Part shown: positions 1 to 6,444 of the stretch, one piece after another | Layout of the letters: each line of letters opens with the position of its first letter | Numbering within the stretch: the stretch's first letter is position 1 | Assembly: GCA_048370855.1 (NCBI GenBank) | Contig: DBGEOK010000123.1 | Coordinates: 1 to 14,443, forward strand | Origin: Limiplasma sp048370855 | GTDB lineage: Bacteria; Bacillota; Clostridia; Christensenellales; Aristaeellaceae | DNA length: 14,443 bases | Reading direction: 5' to 3' | The notes under the pieces: model-generated | What the model was told of the DNA's origin: nothing | Database searches by the model: none | Seen by the model: only the letters and a program-made list of their open reading frames with translations | Program-made: the position numbers and the translations under genes

Positions 1-71
1 ACAGAAGTTAAGCCCCAGCACGTCGATGGTACTTGGCTGGTGACGGCCCGGAAGAGTAGATCGCTGCCGCA
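1..71 (+). rRNA. rrf: 5S ribosomal RNA, 3' part (5' end outside window)
   Basis: The first ~70 bases match the 3' two thirds of a bacterial 5S rRNA. The loop region ACAGAAGTTAAGCCCC is followed by the CGATGGTAC segment and then the GAAGAGTAGATCGCTGCCGC 3' end, which would pair with the missing 5' strand of helix I. An intrinsic terminator follows within about 10 bases, as expected at the end of an rrn operon. The exact 3' end (70-73) is approximate because the pairing partner is outside the window. Confidence 0.93.
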
Positions 72-122
72 TTCCATATCTCCCCATCCGGAAAAACCGG
101 ATGGGGAGTTTTGCGTTGATGC
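46..122 (+). repeat. 77-bp direct repeat, copy 1 (5S 3' end plus terminator)
   Basis: Positions 46-122 match 3674-3750 with four mismatches (at 71, 73, 109 and 118), about 95% identity. The unit begins inside the 5S gene at GCCCGGAAGAG and ends about 10 bases past the terminator T-run. This copy belongs to the real 5S gene. The pair encloses the sigma / anti-sigma / DUF3048 genes. Confidence 0.93.
80..112 (+). terminator. rrn operon intrinsic terminator
   Basis: A perfect 12-bp stem, CTCCCCATCCGG (80-91) with CCGGATGGGGAG (97-108), closes an AAAAA loop. It is followed by TTTT (109-112). It lies directly after the 5S gene and should end the rRNA transcript. The same hairpin recurs at 3708-3740. 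Confidence 0.93.
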
Positions 123-247
123 GTTTTGAGGCGCTCCTCCCAGTCGCCGCCCTCCCTCCCCCAAACGCGGGTTCCTTCATAGGATGTTACCTTTTGCCTC
201 TCGAATCCCTCTATATTGTGTCTTGACTATCAGAGAGGAAGACGGGC

Positions 248-727
248 ATGGATAAGGACACGCTTGACGAGCGAATATGGGAATTACGCGCGCCGCTTTT
301 GCGGGTGGCGGGCGGTATCCTCAGGCATACGCAAAACGCGGAGGACGCGGTCTCCGCCGCAATTGTCACCGCGTACCAGAAGCTCGACACGCTGCGAAAC
401 GAGGAAAGCCTGCGGCCATGGCTGACCAAAATCACGGTGCGCTGCTGCTATGATTTGCTCAAAAAGAGCAGACGCGAGCAACCGTCTACGGCGCCGGAGG
501 AAGCGGAAGCGCCGCTCTTTGTTTCCGATCTTCATGATACGTTATATTCGGCATTGGAAAGCTTGCCGACTGGCATGGCGCGGGTCCTGCTGCTTTACTA
601 CTATGAGGGCTTTTCCACCGCCGAAATCGCAGATACGTTGGGTATGTCGCGTCCGGCGGTATCTATGCGGCTGATGCGGGGGCGGAAAAAGCTCAAGGAA
701 ATGTTGCTCGAGGAACACAGGATATGA
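248..727 (+). CDS. ECF-type RNA polymerase sigma factor (sigma-70 family)
   Basis: This 159-residue protein has the length and two-domain plan of extracytoplasmic-function sigma factors. Region 2 covers about residues 12-78, with the core-binding NAEDAVSAAIVTAY stretch at 30-43 and RPWLTKI at 56-62. A short acidic linker follows. Region 4 covers about 100-153, with LPTGMARVLLLYYYEGFSTAEIA and a helix-turn-helix ending in SRPAVSMRLMRGRKKL that would read the -35 element. The ATG is preceded by AGAGAGGAAG at good spacing. It lies 22 bases before a membrane protein with a short cytoplasmic N-terminus, the usual sigma/anti-sigma layout, so it is probably held inactive at the membrane until an envelope signal. 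The nearest -10-like string (TATATT, 212-217) lacks a convincing -35 partner, so the promoter is unresolved. The exact ECF group cannot be assigned by eye. Confidence 0.92.
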   Translation: MDKDTLDERIWELRAPLLRVAGGILRHTQNAEDAVSAAIVTAYQKLDTLRNEESLRPWLTKITVRCCYDLLKKSRREQPSTAPEEAEAPLFVSDLHDTLYSALESLPTGMARVLLLYYYEGFSTAEIADTLGMSRPAVSMRLMRGRKKLKEMLLEEHRI

Positions 728-749
728 AGAGGCCGAAAGAGGTGGAAGC

Positions 750-2054
750 ATGAACAACCAAACCTTTGACGAAGCGCTTCGACGCCGCTTGGAGAAGGAG
801 GAATTTGTGGTGAACCCGGCGGTGGAGGAAAAAATCCGGCAGACACTGCGCAGCCCGGCTGGAAGGGACGAGACGCGGCGGGTTGTAAGGCGGAGCCTTC
901 GACTTGCACCGGTCTTTGCGGCGCTGATGGTAACGGCGGCCGTGGCGCTTACGCTGGCGCAGCCGCCTCAGGACGCGACGAACGGTCGGACGTCGCCGGT
1001 TGAGCGACCGATCATCGCAGCCACCACAGGCGCGGAAAATAGAAACGCTGCTTTTGACTCGGCGCCGCGGGTGAACATTGGCGTGCGCTATGCGGGCAGG
1101 AAGGCGGAATTTACAGCGGAGATTGTGAATCACACGCAAAGCACATGGGTCATCCGGTGGAGGACGAGCGTGGAACACCATGAGCAAAACGGCTGGACGC
1201 AGGCGCGGGAGCCTGAGGCATTCCTATGGCTGGAGCCGGGCGCCAGTTGCTCGGATCAGGCGGTTTGGCTGGCATTTGAGAGCGTCCCCCAAACATTGGC
1301 CTGCGGGTGGCAGTATACAGGGTATCGGGTGGATAGCGGGATGTTGTTCTGGATTGACGGATACCGTCAACCCGGCGATGAGGGATATACCGAACAGCAA
1401 ATGCTTTTAGAGGAAGCTTTCAATGCGGAGTCGCTTCTCATCAGCGCCGGAGAATGGGAAAACGGCGAGGCGGGCGCTGTTGAGCTCGTGCTGCCTGAGC
1501 GCTATCAGCGGCTGCATCCGGGCGAAACGGCGTTGCAATATTACCTGGATACGGGCGCGCTGAATGAAAACAGCGTAACTGAATGCAGTGGAAGCGGATC
1601 TGGCGATTATGAACGCGCCATCGAGCCCGATATGGAGAGCGGGCCGCTGGCTGAGGGCAAGGCGGCTGGTTATACGCCGCGCCTGATGACGGCGGAGATC
1701 GGCAGCGATTATTTATATTTTGTTATAGATAGCGTGTTTGAGACCGAAAACGCTTTCAAAAGCGTGAGGGAGGCATTTCCGCGCGCGTTCTATACCGTTT
1801 ATGTGAATGGCAAGCGCGATATATTCAGCTCGCAAAAGGCGGAGAAACTTGGCGTAACCGTACAGATGACCTCGGACGCTTCGGGGTGTGAGTGGCAGGA
1901 CGGCAGCGGTGCATGGCATGTGACGCGCTGCATTGCAGGCTATCCCGTGAACGAAATTCACCGCGGCGACAGCATCACGCTAAAGGCGGTTTATGAAGAA
2001 AACGGCCGGACGAAGGCTATTGAAGAAGAACCGGTCACATATATCGCGCCGTAG
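750..2054 (+). CDS. Membrane-anchored probable anti-sigma factor with large extracytoplasmic domain
   Basis: The 434-residue protein has a charged cytoplasmic segment (1-49), one hydrophobic helix at about 50-71 (LRLAPVFAALMVTAAVALTLA) and a large outer domain (about 72-434). This is the topology of single-pass anti-sigma factors. Its position 22 bases after an ECF sigma gene, with its own AGAGGTGG ribosome site, supports that role. The N-terminus resembles the short helical anti-sigma segments of clostridial proteins but shows no zinc-binding H-x3-C-x2-C motif. The outer part (from about residue 108) looks beta-rich, with VNIGVRYAGRKAEFTAEIVNH and a WLEPGASC stretch like an immunoglobulin-like sandwich. 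A second part contains GDSITLKAVYEENGRTKAIEE near the C-terminus. I infer an envelope sensor that sequesters the sigma factor; the ligand is unknown. The call rests on topology and context more than on motif identity. Confidence 0.72.
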   Translation: MNNQTFDEALRRRLEKEEFVVNPAVEEKIRQTLRSPAGRDETRRVVRRSLRLAPVFAALMVTAAVALTLAQPPQDATNGRTSPVERPIIAATTGAENRNAAFDSAPRVNIGVRYAGRKAEFTAEIVNHTQSTWVIRWRTSVEHHEQNGWTQAREPEAFLWLEPGASCSDQAVWLAFESVPQTLACGWQYTGYRVDSGMLFWIDGYRQPGDEGYTEQQMLLEEAFNAESLLISAGEWENGEAGAVELVLPERYQRLHPGETALQYYLDTGALNENSVTECSGSGSGDYERAIEPDMESGPLAEGKAAGYTPRLMTAEIGSDYLYFVIDSVFETENAFKSVREAFPRAFYTVYVNGKRDIFSSQKAEKLGVTVQMTSDASGCEWQDGSGAWHVTRCIAGYPVNEIHRGDSITLKAVYEENGRTKAIEEEPVTYIAP

Positions 2055-2113
2055 GAAAAGCGGCGGATGCGGGCGGAGCTTAGTCCCTGCCCGCGCTAAA
2101 GGAGGGAAAAGGG

Positions 2114-3502
2114 ATGGAAAGAAACGCCCGTAACGCGCTGGCCTGCGCATGGATCGTTCTTTTGACGGTCGCGGCAATGCCGGCGCATGCCGCTAAAGAA
2201 ATGAAGGTGGAGCCCGCCGTCATGATCCAAAACCAACCGGACCGCCAAATCAGCCCGTCGAAGCCGCTGACCGTCCATACCCCCATAGCGGGAGAAAGCC
2301 CCATAACCGGCCTGCCAGTCGCGCAAGGGCGCTATATGCCCGTGCTGGTGCAAATCAGCAACGTTGCCGCCTCGGAAAAGGTCGGCAGGAAAACCGTTAC
2401 GGCCGCGGGGTTGGGCAAAAGCGCTCCATGGGGCGGCCAATATGCGGATATCGTCTATGAGGGCCTCCTGTGGGAGTTGGGGCAGACACGTTTGACCTTT
2501 CTATTCAGCGACAGCCTTGCGCGGGGGCAGCCGGTAAGCGTTGGGCCTGTCCGCTCCATCCGGCACGGCACGGTGCTGTTAAGGGAGGAATGGCAGGGGA
2601 GCGTCGTGTATAGCGGCGGCCTGCAAGGGCTCAATGACGGGATCGCGCAGCGGCTTTCGGAGCTGGAAACAGACGGAAGCGGCCGCGCCATCCGCATGCA
2701 AGGTGCAAATCTAATCCAGAGACGATTTGGGGGACGGATTCAAGAGGTCAAGGCTCCGGATAATCTTGATGTAAACGCGGTAACCGTACAAAACGGGGTT
2801 TTGGAGAAATATACCGCGCAACCCCGCCCCTTCCTGTTTTTTGACAAGAATCCATACGAAGGTTATGAACGGGCGGATACCGTTACCCTCGATTGGGGAG
2901 ACAAGCGTAAATACTATGTTTCGCAGTTTCACTACGACGAGTGTAGCGGCCTGTACACGCGGTATTGCGGCGGCGCGCCCTGGCGAAGCTTTGCTTCCGC
3001 CGAGGATAGAAGCGAGGAAAACAAGAGGGCGCTCACGTTCAGCAACGTTATCATCCAGCGCGTTTCGTATGACTATCCCGTGAGCAAGCTGCTTCCCATC
3101 CCACTTTGTATAGGCCATGGAAACGCCGAGCTTTTCATCGGGGGCAGATATATTCCCGGGTATTGGGTGCGCGAAAGCGAGGCCTCGCCCACGGTTTTTC
3201 TGGACGACAGGGGGGAGGAAATCCGGCTTGCGCGCGGCAAAACCTTTATCGCGCAATTTCCGCCGGAAAGCCTGCTGACAGTGTGGGCGGAGAAGAAGGG
3301 CGAGGCGTCTTTACGCGAAAGGGACGAGCAGGAATCCAAATCAGCCGGGGTTCTTGAAAGGGATTGTACCGCAGCGCTGTATACAAAAAATCAATCAAAG
3401 CGAAAGGAATACAGCCCTCAGGATAGCGCTTTCGATGCTCATGTTTTGCAGCGCCGCAGCGATTGCGATCAAGGTTCGTTAGGGCGCGCGAGTCGTACAT
3501 GA
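2114..3502 (+). CDS. Secreted DUF3048 (YerB-family) protein
   Basis: The 462-residue protein starts with a signal peptide (1-26; h-region ACAWIVLLTVAAM, cleavage after AHA). The DUF3048 N-domain (about 60-215) carries the family hallmarks ESPITGLPVAQGRYMPVLVQISN, QYADIVYEGLLWELGQTRLTFLF and VSVGPVRSIRHG. The DUF3048 C-domain (about 240-392) includes FSNVIIQ, GHGNAELFIGGRYIPGYW and the closing RLARGKTFIAQFPP. YerB-like proteins are extracytoplasmic; the family's biochemical role is not established. The start has a strong AAAGGAGGGAAAAGGG site. It lies 59 bases after the probable anti-sigma gene, so it is a likely member or target of that regulon. The last ~68 residues (395-462) continue past the usual family end as a charged, polar tail with no recognisable domain. 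This may be an extension or the result of an old frameshift. There is no lipobox, so the protein is probably free or wall-associated. Confidence 0.87.
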   Translation: MERNARNALACAWIVLLTVAAMPAHAAKEMKVEPAVMIQNQPDRQISPSKPLTVHTPIAGESPITGLPVAQGRYMPVLVQISNVAASEKVGRKTVTAAGLGKSAPWGGQYADIVYEGLLWELGQTRLTFLFSDSLARGQPVSVGPVRSIRHGTVLLREEWQGSVVYSGGLQGLNDGIAQRLSELETDGSGRAIRMQGANLIQRRFGGRIQEVKAPDNLDVNAVTVQNGVLEKYTAQPRPFLFFDKNPYEGYERADTVTLDWGDKRKYYVSQFHYDECSGLYTRYCGGAPWRSFASAEDRSEENKRALTFSNVIIQRVSYDYPVSKLLPIPLCIGHGNAELFIGGRYIPGYWVRESEASPTVFLDDRGEEIRLARGKTFIAQFPPESLLTVWAEKKGEASLRERDEQESKSAGVLERDCTAALYTKNQSKRKEYSPQDSAFDAHVLQRRSDCDQGSLGRASRT

Positions 3503-3548
3503 GCGCATGTGTCCGGCGTTGCGTATTCACATGGAAGGAGGCAAGGAA

Positions 3549-3647
3549 ATGCCGGGTCTATGGATGAGCGGGAACGAGAGCGCCGGCTTGCCCTGTCCTC
3601 CGCCGCGGCAAAAGCCGCCGCCGCTTTCGCTTTTGGTTGACGTTTGA
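3549..3647 (+). CDS. Possible small Pro-rich peptide (32 aa)
   Basis: A short open frame starts MPGLWMSGNESAG, continues through a Pro-rich middle (PCPPPRQKPPP) and ends SLLVDV-stop. The only support is a strong AAGGAGGCAAGG ribosome site placed correctly before the ATG. It occupies the gap between the DUF3048 gene and the 5S/terminator repeat. I recognise no family. It could equally be the stub of a gene cut off at the repeat boundary, or chance coding in GC-rich spacer. Confidence 0.2.
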   Translation: MPGLWMSGNESAGLPCPPPRQKPPPLSLLVDV

Positions 3648-3673
3648 TTCCGGTTTACACGCGTCGCGCGGCA

Positions 3674-3699
3674 GCCCGGAAGAGTAGATCGCTGCCGCG
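3674..3699 (+). pseudogene. 5S rRNA remnant (3'-terminal ~25 nt only)
   Basis: The bases GCCCGGAAGAGTAGATCGCT and the following GCCGC are identical to the 3' end of the 5S gene at 46-70. No 5S sequence precedes them and no 23S or tRNA gene is near. It cannot make a working 5S rRNA. It marks either a vanished rrn operon end, a duplicated rDNA fragment or a recombination junction. Confidence 0.85.
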
Positions 3700-3707
3700 T
3701 CCCATAT

Positions 3708-3740
3708 CTCCCCATCCGGAAAAACCGGATGGGGAGCTTT
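3708..3740 (+). terminator. Second copy of rrn-type intrinsic terminator
   Basis: The 12-bp stem CTCCCCATCCGG / CCGGATGGGGAG with AAAAA loop is identical to 80-108. It is followed by CTTT in place of TTTT. It lies downstream of the DUF3048 gene and probably ends that rightward transcript before it meets the convergent AraC gene. On the - strand the stem is not followed by a T-run, so it should act mainly in one direction. Confidence 0.82.
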
Positions 3741-3744
3741 GCGT

Positions 3745-4737
3745 TTATGCTTTTGGCTCTCTTGGTTCCGCGCATACTTCGCGCGTTTGCGCCCCTTGGG
3801 CTCCTCCGCTTCGTCGGTATGCCGCCGGGCTTTGCAAGGTCTGTTTCTTGAAGGCGGCGAAAAACCCTTTGTAGGATTGATAGCCGACGGCTTCCGCAAT
3901 TTGCTCCGCCGGCCAATCCGTCTTGAGCAGGAGGTTCTGCGCGACGCTCATACGCACTTGTGAAAGCTTTTGCGCAAAACCGATTCCGTAAAGCTGCTTG
4001 ATGAACCGATTGGTCTGGCTGATGCTCATATTAAGGGATCGCGCGACATCGGAAATGGTAAACTTCTCTTTATAATGCCGAAAGAACCATACGTTGACCA
4101 CCATTTCGTCATATTGCCGCCGGCTTTCCGGCCCCAAAGCGGAGGAATCCACATCCAGGTCCCGCATACCGGCGGCCGCTTGCCCGTCCGCCGGTATGCC
4201 GCGCGACTTTCGCAGAAGGGACAGATATAAAAGCGCGAGATAGGCGTTTGTCTGCTCTACAAAGCCGAAGCGCTTGCGGGAAAGCTCGATCCGGACGCGC
4301 TGCATCAGGGCAATGGTTTCCTCCGCGTCCGACAGGCGGTGAAAAGGCGCGGAACGCTGAGACAGCTCTAAAAACCCGCTATAAATTCCGCGCGTGCCGC
4401 CTCTTGCCGGTCTTTCCGCCACGCAAACGCCCATGGAGTAAAGCCGGGTGCTTTCCTCCACATGGCTGACGTAATGAATCGCCCCCTGCGGAATCCAGAT
4501 AAGGTCGTTTTTCACAAACTGATAAGCAGCGGCGCCAACGCGGAGGGAACAAAACCCCTCCGCAAGAAAAAAGAGCTCATGATAGCTGTGTTGATGCGGC
4601 ACCGCGTTCCAATTGTGAAAATGAGAAAAAAAGCTCACGTCCATGGTTGTGGACAGCTCCGCGTCGCCGATCGAAACGGTCGTTGAATACATACTGAGGG
4701 GCGTTTGCACGCCGCTTTCCGCGCCCAGGTTCTCCAT
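3745..4737 (-). CDS. AraC-family transcriptional regulator
   Basis: The 330-residue protein has a cupin-type N-terminal sensing domain (about 35-100). This includes HNWNAVPHQHSYHELFFLAEG, with His48, His50, His53 and Glu54 in the sugar-sensing position, and LIWIPQGAIHYVSH. The C-terminal AraC DNA-binding domain (about 212-310) has two helix-turn-helices: FTISDVARSLNMSISQTNRFIKQ (226-248) and PAEQIAEAVGYQSYKGFFAAFKK (276-298). It closes with the family's SPAAYRR. The ATG has GAGGAAG upstream. It is divergent from the sugar-import operon across a 300-bp gap, so it is very likely that operon's ligand-responsive activator. The last ~20 residues (SGGAQGAQTREVCAEPREPKA region) lie outside the domain, and the TAA stop falls in the rDNA-derived repeat. 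This suggests that the original 3' end was replaced. Confidence 0.93.
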   Translation of the reverse strand: MENLGAESGVQTPLSMYSTTVSIGDAELSTTMDVSFFSHFHNWNAVPHQHSYHELFFLAEGFCSLRVGAAAYQFVKNDLIWIPQGAIHYVSHVEESTRLYSMGVCVAERPARGGTRGIYSGFLELSQRSAPFHRLSDAEETIALMQRVRIELSRKRFGFVEQTNAYLALLYLSLLRKSRGIPADGQAAAGMRDLDVDSSALGPESRRQYDEMVVNVWFFRHYKEKFTISDVARSLNMSISQTNRFIKQLYGIGFAQKLSQVRMSVAQNLLLKTDWPAEQIAEAVGYQSYKGFFAAFKKQTLQSPAAYRRSGGAQGAQTREVCAEPREPKA

Positions 4738-5037
4738 ACTGCTTCCTCATTTCCCGCCAATGGCGCGGGGATGAAAAAAAACATCACATCCGGGCGGAAT
4801 ATGACAGTTTTTCTCATGGTATCCCGCGCATCTCCCGGCTATAATGAATGTAGCAGATGGGAACCGACGCTACGCGACGAACGAGCATACAATCTATACG
4901 AGCAAAGTATACCCAGACCCCAAGCAAATGTCAATCCAAGACGACTGGAAATGATTTCAAACGATTTGAAATGACCTTCACATTCTTAAAACCCATCTGC
5001 ATGCCGAAGAAGCTGGAAAAGAAAGGGGAAGACAACC
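4738..5037. promoter_or_regulatory. Divergent regulatory region between AraC regulator and import operon
   Basis: This 300-bp gene-free gap must hold both promoters. It is clearly more AT-rich near the operon side. It contains the operator-like element at 4948-4974, a 5-bp inverted repeat TATAC/GTATA (4895-4899 and 4907-4911), -10-like strings TATAAT (4840-4845) and TACAAT (4888-4893), and the AAAGGGGAAG ribosome site of the downstream gene. None of the -10-like strings has a good -35 partner at 16-18 bp. That is common for activator-dependent promoters but prevents a firm start-site call. Confidence 0.6.
4948..4974. promoter_or_regulatory. Candidate operator (palindrome plus direct repeat)
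   Basis: A perfect palindrome, ATTTCAAA-CGA-TTTGAAAT, spans 4954-4972. Overlapping it, GAAATGA occurs twice in direct orientation at 4948 and 4968, exactly 20 bp apart. That is about two helical turns, as for AraC-family half-sites. It lies 64-90 bp before the solute-binding-protein gene. I infer that the divergent AraC regulator binds here. A catabolite-repression (cre) reading fits poorly because several consensus positions mismatch. Confidence 0.5.
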
Positions 5038-6360
5038 ATGAAAAGAATCGTCGCCCTGCTGCTTTGCACACTGCTTTTGATCCCCATCCTTCCGGCGGCC
5101 GCCGAAACGGGAGAGATCGAGTATCCCAAGACGATGACCGTTTGGTTCAAGGAACTGTTTTCTGACGAGGTCAATGAAAATTTTGTCGCACGATGTGAGG
5201 AATTTGGAAGACTTCATGGTATTGACCTACGGGTGACGCTGATGAGCGTCCAGGACATGGCCTCGGAATTCGCGGCAAACCTGGAGGCCGGCGTGCTGCC
5301 CGATCTGGCGATGACCGCCGACTACTTGGTCATTCACCTGTATGGGGACGATATGCCCTTTGTGGACCTGACCGACGTGATCCAAAGGATTGAAAAGGAC
5401 AACCAGCGTGAATTTATGCCGTCCGCTATCAGCGCCAGCTCCTTCGGCGGCGGCGTGTACCGGACGCCTTTCAATTATAGCACGGCGATGCTGTACGTCC
5501 GAAAGGATCTGATGGAAAAGGCCGGAATCGACATGCCGGAGGAGTGGACCTTCGACCAGGTGTTCCAGATCGCCCCATCGCTGTCCGATCCGCAAAACGG
5601 CGTTTACGGGCTTGCGGTCGGCATGGGCTCCAACGATAACGACGGGCTGGAATTTCTGATGTCCGCGATCCTGGCGAACGGCGGCGGTTTGTTTGACGAC
5701 GAGGGCAATCCCACCGCCTGCCGCCCGGAAAATATCGAGGTGGTTCAGCAGTATATCGACGCTTGGAAGGCGGGGGCCATCTCGCCGGAGGCGCTTTCCG
5801 CCAACGACGCGTGGAACAATCAGTCTTATCTGATGGGCACGCAGGGCATCTGCTGGAACGCGCCGTCCTTGGCCAACGCGCTCAAGGGGGACGATTACGC
5901 CGATCTGAGCGAGAACACGCTGATTACCATGGCGCCCGTGGGTGACCTGGGCCGCGTCAACTATTCGGATTGGTGCTTCGGCTTCAGCATTTTCAAGAAC
6001 TGCCAGTCCGTCGAGGCATCTAAGGAGCTTCTCGCGTTCCTCTACGAAGGCGATTGGTACGATCGATATTTTGACGACTGCGCGCCAACCGTCATCCCCG
6101 TCTTTACCGATTCCGATACCAAGGGCGTGTGGACAGAGGAGACCAACGCGAAGGTACTGAACAACGTAAAGGAATGCAAGACCTATCCGTTTGGCTACTC
6201 CGGCAAAACCCTGGACGGCGTCAAGAACGGCATCCTGGTGCATAATCAGTGGCTGCTCAACGCCGCGGTGCAGCGATGCATGATCGACGACATGTCCGTG
6301 GAGGACTCCATGGCGCAGCTTCAGCGGGAGATGGAAGAAGCCATCGCGGCAGCCAGGTAA
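5038..6360 (+). CDS. Extracellular solute-binding protein of a carbohydrate ABC importer
   Basis: The 440-residue protein is a family-1 (MalE-like) binding protein. It has a signal peptide (1-22, cleavage after PAAA), then a periplasmic-binding fold. Typical blocks are NLEAGVLPDLAMTADY, FGGGVYRTPFNYSTAMLYVRKDLMEKAG and, downstream, PEEWTFDQVFQIAPSLSDPQNGVYGLAVG. The GIDMPEEWTFDQV block is the classical sugar-binding-protein signature following the hinge. It would capture a sugar or sugar derivative outside the cell and deliver it to the two permeases encoded next. A good AAAGGGGAAG site precedes the ATG. Oddly for a Gram-positive lineage, I see no lipobox cysteine at the cleavage site. The only early Cys (Cys10) is too close to the N-terminus, so lipid anchoring is doubtful. 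Substrate cannot be read from the sequence. Confidence 0.93.
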   Translation: MKRIVALLLCTLLLIPILPAAAETGEIEYPKTMTVWFKELFSDEVNENFVARCEEFGRLHGIDLRVTLMSVQDMASEFAANLEAGVLPDLAMTADYLVIHLYGDDMPFVDLTDVIQRIEKDNQREFMPSAISASSFGGGVYRTPFNYSTAMLYVRKDLMEKAGIDMPEEWTFDQVFQIAPSLSDPQNGVYGLAVGMGSNDNDGLEFLMSAILANGGGLFDDEGNPTACRPENIEVVQQYIDAWKAGAISPEALSANDAWNNQSYLMGTQGICWNAPSLANALKGDDYADLSENTLITMAPVGDLGRVNYSDWCFGFSIFKNCQSVEASKELLAFLYEGDWYDRYFDDCAPTVIPVFTDSDTKGVWTEETNAKVLNNVKECKTYPFGYSGKTLDGVKNGILVHNQWLLNAAVQRCMIDDMSVEDSMAQLQREMEEAIAAAR

Positions 6361-6374
6361 ACAAACGGAGGAAG

Positions 6375-6429
6375 CCGTCCGGCACGCCCGACTCCGACCG
6401 GTTCGGGAGGGGGCGGGCGCGCCGGACGG
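6375..6429 (+). other. Intercistronic GC-rich hairpin before the first permease
   Basis: CCGTCCGGC (6375-6383) pairs perfectly with GCCGGACGG (6421-6429). Inside it, CGCCCG (6385-6390) pairs with CGGGCG (6414-6419). The structure ends just before the permease ribosome site GAGGAGGTG. There is no T-run, so it is not a normal terminator. By analogy with malE-malF-type intercistronic structures it may stabilise the upstream message, giving more binding protein than permease. Confidence 0.65.
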
Positions 6430-6444
6430 AGAGGAGGTGAGAAA

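Larger units (their letters stand above)
3674..3750 (+). repeat. 77-bp direct repeat, copy 2 (rDNA-derived)
   Basis: This is the partner of 46-122 at an offset of 3628 bases, with 73 of 77 bases identical. The left boundary is abrupt: upstream of GCCCGGAAGAG no convincing 5S sequence remains. On the right, weak resemblance may continue for a few tens of bases (ATGC..TTTTG..GCTC in both). The leftward AraC gene's stop codon (3745-3747) lies inside this copy. Confidence 0.93.

Noticed and set aside
113..247. Search for an ECF autoregulatory promoter before the sigma gene
   Set aside because: No recognisable ECF -35 (AAC core) and -10 pair at proper spacing could be seen.
1..3750. Classical integrative element bounded by att sites
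   Set aside because: The repeats fit formally, but there is no integrase, transposase, replication or phage gene between them. Only the repeat itself is claimed.
4840..4845. Perfect -10 hexamer TATAAT in the divergent gap
   Set aside because: No acceptable -35 sequence at 16-18 bp and no extended -10 TG. It may be chance in AT-rich DNA, so no promoter is called.
4954..4972. Palindrome read as a catabolite-repression (cre) site
   Set aside because: Although CG is near the centre, the flanking G, W and C positions of the cre consensus mismatch and the symmetry is odd (3-base spacer).
5227..6243. Long antisense open frame opposite the binding-protein gene
   Set aside because: It is the mirror of a GC-rich coding frame. 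The sense frame has clear binding-protein features and a signal peptide; the antisense protein is His/Arg/Val-rich and featureless.
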